From assembly GCF_014076495.1 (NCBI RefSeq), contig NZ_CP043575.1:4340001-4404000 (forward strand): 64,000 nt of DNA, written 5' to 3'. The notes beneath the pieces were generated by a model. It was given only the letters and a program-made list of their open reading frames with translations, was not told where the DNA came from and did not search any database. This DNA comes from Comamonas koreensis. GTDB lineage: Bacteria; Pseudomonadota; Gammaproteobacteria; Burkholderiales; Burkholderiaceae_C. Position numbers and translations under genes: made by a program. Position 1 is the first letter of the stretch; the number at the start of each line of letters is the position of its first letter. Below, one piece after another: positions 59,788 through 64,000 of this stretch.

Positions 59788-59969
59788 TCAAGAAAGCGAA
59801 CTATGACTCACCACTCCCTATTCGTTGCCTCTCAGACTGCATCCATACCTACGTACGCGAAGCTACCGCCATAACGGTGCAGTAGCTGTACGTAGCGATC
59901 CTTCCCCTGACTCAATCACATTCGCGCATGAGCAGCGGAGGGTTTATCACGCACTTGAGAAAGTATCAC

Positions 59970-60305
59970 ATGATCAAAGTTATCAACGACCACTATGTAA
60001 TTTTCACCTCAAGCTATGACGAGGACCATTCAAGCACTGATGCTCAAGAATTGGAATATGAAACTGAAGATTGGGATTCTCCAGAACAAATTGCGCTGGA
60101 ATTGCTAGCAGGCGATATCGCGAGGCAAGCAGAAGCCTTGCACCGCTTAGAAAAGAAGCTTGACCATCTCATTGACAACATGGACATGGTAGCCGATCGC
60201 GCACTGGGGACTAGGCACATTATTCCGAAGGCAATCACGCTTAAGCACACTGCGGCGAGCGCACCGCCAGTAGTTACGCAGGCAAACGACACGGATCTGA
60301 ATTGA
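59970..60305 (+). CDS. Small helical protein, paralogue B
   Basis: 111 residues from the ATG at 59970. An acidic N-terminal part (SSYDEDHSSTDAQELEYETE) precedes PEQIALELLAGDIARQAEAL, then HRLEKKLDHLIDNMDMVADR, the same helical pattern as paralogue A (59424-59681). It is acidic where A is basic, so the two could pair. GAGAAAG lies upstream. It lies 123 bases before the RepA-like ATPase gene. Confidence 0.6.
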   Translation: MIKVINDHYVIFTSSYDEDHSSTDAQELEYETEDWDSPEQIALELLAGDIARQAEALHRLEKKLDHLIDNMDMVADRALGTRHIIPKAITLKHTAASAPPVVTQANDTDLN

Positions 60306-60428
60306 TAGAGCAACATCTCCATCATTACCAGTGAAATAGGACACCTGCACCTAGCAGTTTATGACCATGGACTGGCCAGACAAGGTCAGGTGTCCTGCAA
60401 TTATCAGGATTCGTTTGGAAAGCTAGTT

Positions 60429-61994
60429 ATGACGAATACACACAACAACATCCGCAAAGATCCGGAAATTGATCGCCTCCAAGCCGCAGCCTTAAAGATC
60501 CTTGCCATGCGCCAAGAAGAAGAGGCAAATGAGCGTGCACCCGCTCACAGACCCCCTACCCACCCAGGCGATCGGAGCACGCCCTCAACGGCTGCTGAAA
60601 TGCTCGACCACACTGAGGCCGAGCCAGGCGAAACCAGGATCACTGCTAACTGCGACATCTCTACCAGCTCCGGAGGAGCGCAGGTCCAAACCGCGCATGT
60701 TCATTGGCAGCGCCTTGGCAAAGAGCAAGAGGTTACCCCATTTCCAGTGATCCATATGGCCTACCAGGGGCCGACACATGGCTGGCTGGCAGATGTTGCG
60801 GCAGACACCATCCGTATGGAGCCTGAAGTCCTCGCGTCGTCCACTGACAGCCCGGATGACGTAGGTCTCGCCGCCACGCAAGAGCCGCGCCTGCCCGAGC
60901 CCACGCTTCCACCTCCGTTCGACGTATCGCGAACGCTGCCAACGCATACCTCTGAAGACTTTGAGCACATGCCGCGTCTCGGATGGCTGGTGCGTGACGT
61001 CTTCCACGGCGGGGAGGTCATTATCTTGTGGGGTGAGTCTCAAGCAGGCAAGACTGCATTGCTGCTGGACATGGCAGCTGCGGTAGCCAGCGGCTCTGAC
61101 TGGGCTGGCCACCCGGTTACCCAGACCCATGTGATCTATGTTGCATTGGAGGGGCAACTGGGGTTGCGCACACGCGTCCAAGCTCTTGAGCATGACCGTG
61201 GTGGTGTTCATCAAAAGGGCATTCGCTACATCTTTGATGCCTGCAATGTTGGGAGTACGGCTGACGTCAACGCATTGGCAGTGACGGCCTTGAAGCACCA
61301 GGCCAAGTTCATTGTGATTGATACCCTGTCAGCCTCACTTGCCGGGACCGCGGAGGAGAACAGCAACTCAGCAATGGCAGGCATGATCGCTAACATCCAG
61401 CGCCTGACGAGGATGACTGGTGCCGCGGTATTGCTCGTTCATCATTCGGGAAATGATCCTCGTCGTGGTGCGCGAGGAGCATATGCTCTGCATGCGAACC
61501 CTGATGTGTCTATCGAGGTTGGCCGCAATGGCAACGAGCGCTACTGGCGCCTCGATAAGGGCCGCGACGGCAACCATACGAAGGGCTTGTTTCGGATTGA
61601 ACCCATCGAATTTCAACCGGCGCATGAGACGGAGCCCCTCAAATCCATCGTCATCCGGCATGTGCAAGACTCCGACGACACGCAGGCGAGCGATGCCATG
61701 GTATTCGCAGGCCCCAAGCCCAAGACCCAGGAGCGGACAGATGTAGCACTGCAGGCAATTCGTCAGCATCTGAGCCAACTCGATCTGAATGGCAATGAGC
61801 AGCGGAATCCGGGCGAGGCGACCGAGGAGACTATTAGCAAGGTTGTTTCACAAGCGTTCAAGGAGATGCACGATAGCGGGGCAGAGGGCTATGGCAGTAA
61901 CCATCGCGCAAAGAACGTCCGCGAGGCAATTCAATCCCTCATCTCAACTGGACTGCTACTCCGGGAAGGAGGCAAGGTACGCATGTCGCTGTGA
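60429..61994 (+). CDS. RepA-like AAA/RecA-fold helicase or ATPase of a mobile element
   Basis: 521 residues. The N-terminal ~180 are low-complexity. The RecA-type ATPase domain (AAA_25 class) follows: Walker A GESQAGKT at 202-209 (HGGEVIILWGESQAGKTALL), Walker B KFIVIDTLSA with Asp298, then TGAAVLLVHHSGNDPRRGAR and GAYALHANPDVSIEV. A C-terminal winged-helix-like segment (VREAIQSLISTGLLLREGGK) ends the protein. Similar proteins are the hexameric RepA helicase of RSF1010 and primase-helicase partners in integrative elements. The ATG at 60429 follows GGAAAG. No initiator (RepC) or primase is adjacent. Confidence 0.82.
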   Translation: MTNTHNNIRKDPEIDRLQAAALKILAMRQEEEANERAPAHRPPTHPGDRSTPSTAAEMLDHTEAEPGETRITANCDISTSSGGAQVQTAHVHWQRLGKEQEVTPFPVIHMAYQGPTHGWLADVAADTIRMEPEVLASSTDSPDDVGLAATQEPRLPEPTLPPPFDVSRTLPTHTSEDFEHMPRLGWLVRDVFHGGEVIILWGESQAGKTALLLDMAAAVASGSDWAGHPVTQTHVIYVALEGQLGLRTRVQALEHDRGGVHQKGIRYIFDACNVGSTADVNALAVTALKHQAKFIVIDTLSASLAGTAEENSNSAMAGMIANIQRLTRMTGAAVLLVHHSGNDPRRGARGAYALHANPDVSIEVGRNGNERYWRLDKGRDGNHTKGLFRIEPIEFQPAHETEPLKSIVIRHVQDSDDTQASDAMVFAGPKPKTQERTDVALQAIRQHLSQLDLNGNEQRNPGEATEETISKVVSQAFKEMHDSGAEGYGSNHRAKNVREAIQSLISTGLLLREGGKVRMSL

Positions 61995-62078
61995 CGGCAA
62001 CTCACTCGTAGGCGGTGGAATGGACTCCATCCAAGAACCTATGAGAGGCAGCCTCGCTCAATTGCTCCCCACTCCCCA

Positions 62079-62112
62079 GTCCCCCTCCCCTAAAGGGGGA
62101 GAGGGGGACGGG
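62079..62112. repeat. CT/GA-rich imperfect palindrome
   Basis: CCCCCTCCCCTAAAGGGGGA with flanking GTCC...GGAC forms a long G/C-tract hairpin of a kind scattered in intergenic DNA of some betaproteobacteria. A weaker counterpart, CCACCCCTAAAAAGGGTGG, lies at 63702-63720. Confidence 0.5.
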
Positions 62113-62244
62113 GAGCCGGGGGAGTCAAGTGTCAGCCTAGGCAAATGCATCTCTCGCGGATCAGATCTGGAGGCTAGGCATTCTAAGGACCGACCCGGCC
62201 TGCAAGATCGAAGCCGAAATGGCGATCAATCAGGCCGCGATAAA

Positions 62245-62311
62245 CCCGAAGTGGTACGGAGAGGTACCAAAGCACAGCACGAGAGGCCTAGCCGCTACCC
62301 CCATAGTCCAA
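62245..62311 (+). repeat. Direct repeat, left copy
   Basis: Aligns without gaps to 63864-63930 at an offset of 1619. Shared blocks include CCCGAAGT, ACGGAGAGGTACC and the exact CTAGCCGCTACCCCCATAGT. Differences are clustered in the middle. Confidence 0.75.
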
Positions 62312-62522
62312 ACATCTACGATGCTCTACTCGGTAATACCTCCCATAGCCGCATGCCGCAGCGCACGGAGACAATCCATCCGGAATGTCGGAGATCCACA
62401 TCCCCAACACTATTCCGCTAGGTCAGTAGATGATCAAATACCAGCCATTACCAAAGATTTACTGGAGACACATCATATACACCTTGATAGGTATCGCACA
62501 CAACAACTCAGATATGACAGAG

Positions 62523-62831
62523 TTATTGATTTGGAAAGGTACCATGTATGACCTTGACTTCAAAGGATCCTATAGTGAGTACGTCACCGCTATACAATAC
62601 ACAGCGCTTAATCAAAACCCCAGACTTATATACACCTTGCGGGCTACCGCTAGCATCAATCATGAAAATCCCACGCCTGAAGGAGAAAAAGCCATTATCC
62701 ACATCAACACTTGGATCATCTAGACAAATTTCACTATTTGGCAAGCGACCAAATGTTGTATAACCTTCATTCAATATAAATGAACGATATACACATCCAT
62801 TATTATCAAAAATAATAATTTCAGGAGACAT
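62523..62831 (-). CDS. Degenerate FHA-like protein
   Basis: 102 residues from the ATG at 62831 (an in-frame start at 62879 would add 16). It aligns ungapped over about 77 positions with the FHA protein at 11252-11572, roughly a third identical by eye. Shared are FGR/IGR, D...NG.FS, KR-VLY-GD and T-G--E. The phosphopeptide-binding residues are lost: SRDHG becomes VDVDNG and STNGIFVNG becomes SPQGVYKSG. The gene is AT-rich in contrast to its relative. It may be an FHA fold with a new role, or an eroding gene. No Shine-Dalgarno seen. Confidence 0.55.
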   Translation of the reverse strand: MSPEIIIFDNNGCVYRSFILNEGYTTFGRLPNSEICLDDPSVDVDNGFFSFRRGIFMIDASGSPQGVYKSGVLIKRCVLYSGDVLTIGSFEVKVIHGTFPNQ

Positions 62832-62948
62832 AGAAAGTGCGCAATAATATTTCGAAAAATGAAATATTGTTAGTGACAAAAAATTTCATCACCAATTATC
62901 AAATTCCACCTTAGTCTCAATCGGTAATTCAAGAAGGTGTTAATCTCA

Positions 62949-63182
62949 TTAATTTATCAATCTTACAGCCCCTAAACTAGCAATATCGCGCTTATGCTTG
63001 ATATCGTAAATATAAATTACATGCAATACATAATCGACTCGAACGTGTTCAAATTTGAAAATTATTACCCCATTAATAACAAGACTAATAGGATCAATTA
63101 AATAAATATGAGAATAGGAAGTAGGAGTAAGCAGCAATTTTAAAGATGGCTTTAACAATATCGCGCATAAGGGATGATTCAT
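62949..63182 (-). CDS. Possible AT-rich orphan protein
   Basis: 77 residues starting MNHPLCAILLKPSLKLLLTP and ending HKRDIASLGAVRLIN. An open frame of this length in ~70% AT DNA is somewhat unexpected by chance, and the hydrophobic/charged pattern is protein-like. No ribosome site and no recognised family. Confidence 0.3.
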   Translation of the reverse strand: MNHPLCAILLKPSLKLLLTPTSYSHIYLIDPISLVINGVIIFKFEHVRVDYVLHVIYIYDIKHKRDIASLGAVRLIN

Positions 63183-63863
63183 AGCCTATTATATTCGCAA
63201 TAAATCCACCTATTAAGTCAAGCAGAAGAACTTAACTGTGAAGCAGGTCTCTTAATCATTAAAAAATTTGTGGCTAATTTCACTCTCGGGAATCTCCGAA
63301 AACGTGAAGATAACGAGCGAAATTTGTAGAAATTTTATAGAAAGCGACGTAGATTAAGGATCACCATCAACGCCGTTTGCAATTGTTTGCAATCTCTTGA
63401 GAGAAGCCCCCGTGGGTGGGCGATAGACCCCCAGGATCTGGGTGTAAGCGAATGCTATTAAATAGTTGAGAATAATTGGTAGAGACAATATCTTCGTCTG
63501 AGAAGCCACGAAATATGCACGGAAGAGATCAAAATAAACTTCTCGACAGAGCACATTTTTGCTTAAGAAGAGCTCTGTATTCAGCACCATTCACAGTCAA
63601 GCGATAGTAGATTGAAGTTCTGATCCAGCAGATGAGCAGCCACCCCGGTCCAAACAGGCAGCTTACTCGAACCTCCTACCGCCCGATATCTCGCCCGCTC
63701 TCCACCCCTAAAAAGGGTGGGCGGGGGCATCGTGTGGGGTCTACCACGATAGCGCGCAAGCACCCCGGGATGCGAACCAGCTGCAGGACGCGACTCATAG
63801 CTAGGACGCATGCGCCAGTGCAGACCTGGAGTTCAAGCGAGCGAGCCATCAAACTGCGATCGT

Positions 63864-63930
63864 CCCGAAGTTGCACGGAGAGGTACCGAAGCGCTGCACA
63901 GAAAAACTAGCCGCTACCCCCATAGTCCTA
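63864..63930 (+). repeat. Direct repeat, right copy
   Basis: Second copy of the repeat at 62245-62311, same orientation. The two copies bracket 1.55 kb containing the degenerate FHA-like gene. Confidence 0.75.
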
Positions 63931-64000
63931 GCACATAAGAAAATTGCCTAGGTATCACGTCGCATGCGGTAGCACTACAGCGATCGGCCAGCATCGGCAA

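Larger units (their letters stand above)
61995..62522. other. Low-coding region with palindromic and repeated DNA
   Basis: No supported gene. It contains the CT/GA-rich palindrome at 62079-62112 and the left copy of the direct repeat (62245-62311). Frames across it are low-complexity. Confidence 0.5.
54709..64000. mobile_element. Putative accessory region / genomic island (right end outside window)
   Basis: From the break in the DUF3300 gene onward the sequence changes character. It has lower and variable GC (58.0-58.9 kb and 62.4-63.6 kb are strongly AT-rich), orphan genes, a RepA-like helicase, a GIY-YIG protein, degenerate and repeated DNA and low coding density at the end. A tRNA pair lies about 0.8 kb to the left. 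No integrase, transposase gene or att duplication of the tRNA end was found in the window, so the nature of the element is open. Confidence 0.45.
62832..64000. other. AT-rich low-coding tail of the accessory region
   Basis: About 1.2 kb. Two minus-strand frames (62949-63182, 77 codons; 63354-63590, 78 codons) stay open but lack ribosome sites, and their translations match nothing recognised. The right copy of the direct repeat lies at 63864-63930. Nothing else identified. Confidence 0.45.

Noticed and set aside
63354..63590. A 78-codon minus-strand frame in the AT-rich tail
   Set aside because: No ribosome site, no recognised motif, and its end merges into the repeat-bearing segment; not strong enough to call a gene.
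62245..63930. CRISPR array
   Set aside because: Only two copies, ~67 bp long and 1.6 kb apart, with no regular spacing; no cas genes.

Overview
The window looks like a chromosomal segment of a high-GC betaproteobacterium of the family Comamonadaceae, most likely Comamonas or a close relative. The signs are Bug/TctC-type receptors, several surface proteins with an IPTL-CTERM-like tail, dense GC-rich coding, and an Arg(ACG)/Ser(CGA) tRNA pair. This assignment is an inference from gene content; no database was searched.

Layout. 1-4.4 kb: the end of a spoT-type gene, greB, and a TetR / Bug receptor / amidase operon with a palindromic operator. 4.5-13.3 kb: a small gene below a LexA-like box, two intact IPTL-CTERM-type surface proteins, an ECF sigma/anti-sigma operon led by a COG4315-type secreted protein, a small FHA protein, and a third surface protein broken by one in-frame TGA. 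13.3-21.5 kb: a LysE exporter divergent from a LysR regulator, an SDR, an LtrA-like membrane protein whose 3' end is tandemly duplicated, and a response regulator/histidine kinase pair. 21.5-37.4 kb: two uptake operons. One is a nitrate/sulfonate-type ABC importer with a flavin-dependent acyl-CoA-dehydrogenase-like enzyme. The other is a dipeptide-type ABC importer with a luciferase-like monooxygenase and two carboxymuconolactone-decarboxylase/AhpD-like proteins, with OsmC and VOC genes divergent from it. Between them lies an unusual WG-repeat/Bug-receptor fusion.

37.4-46.4 kb is an iron-acquisition block. A Fiu-like TonB receptor and a PiuC-like dioxygenase neighbour a five-gene operon (PepSY membrane protein, DUF2271, DUF4198, ApbE flavin transferase, membrane flavoreductase). 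Fur-box-like sites precede both transcription units, and an AraC regulator is divergent from the receptor. The likely combined job is ferric-siderophore uptake followed by flavin-dependent iron reduction.

47.5-53.4 kb carries a stressosome-type cassette, RsbR-RsbS-RsbT-(HATPase+PP2C), continuing directly into a histidine kinase and a REC-PAS-HK-REC hybrid, with a convergent single-domain regulator. There is no sigma-B, so the output appears to have been rewired to two-component signalling.

53.7-64 kb: tRNA-Arg and tRNA-Ser are followed by a DUF3300 gene cut off at about 54.71 kb. From there on the sequence is accessory: a glycine-rich surface protein, a GIY-YIG protein, AT-rich orphan genes, two related small helical proteins upstream of a RepA-like helicase/ATPase, and a sparsely coding AT-rich tail. 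The tail has a degenerate FHA-like gene lying between two copies of a ~67 bp direct repeat. No integrase, replication initiator or CRISPR array was seen, so the type of element is unresolved.
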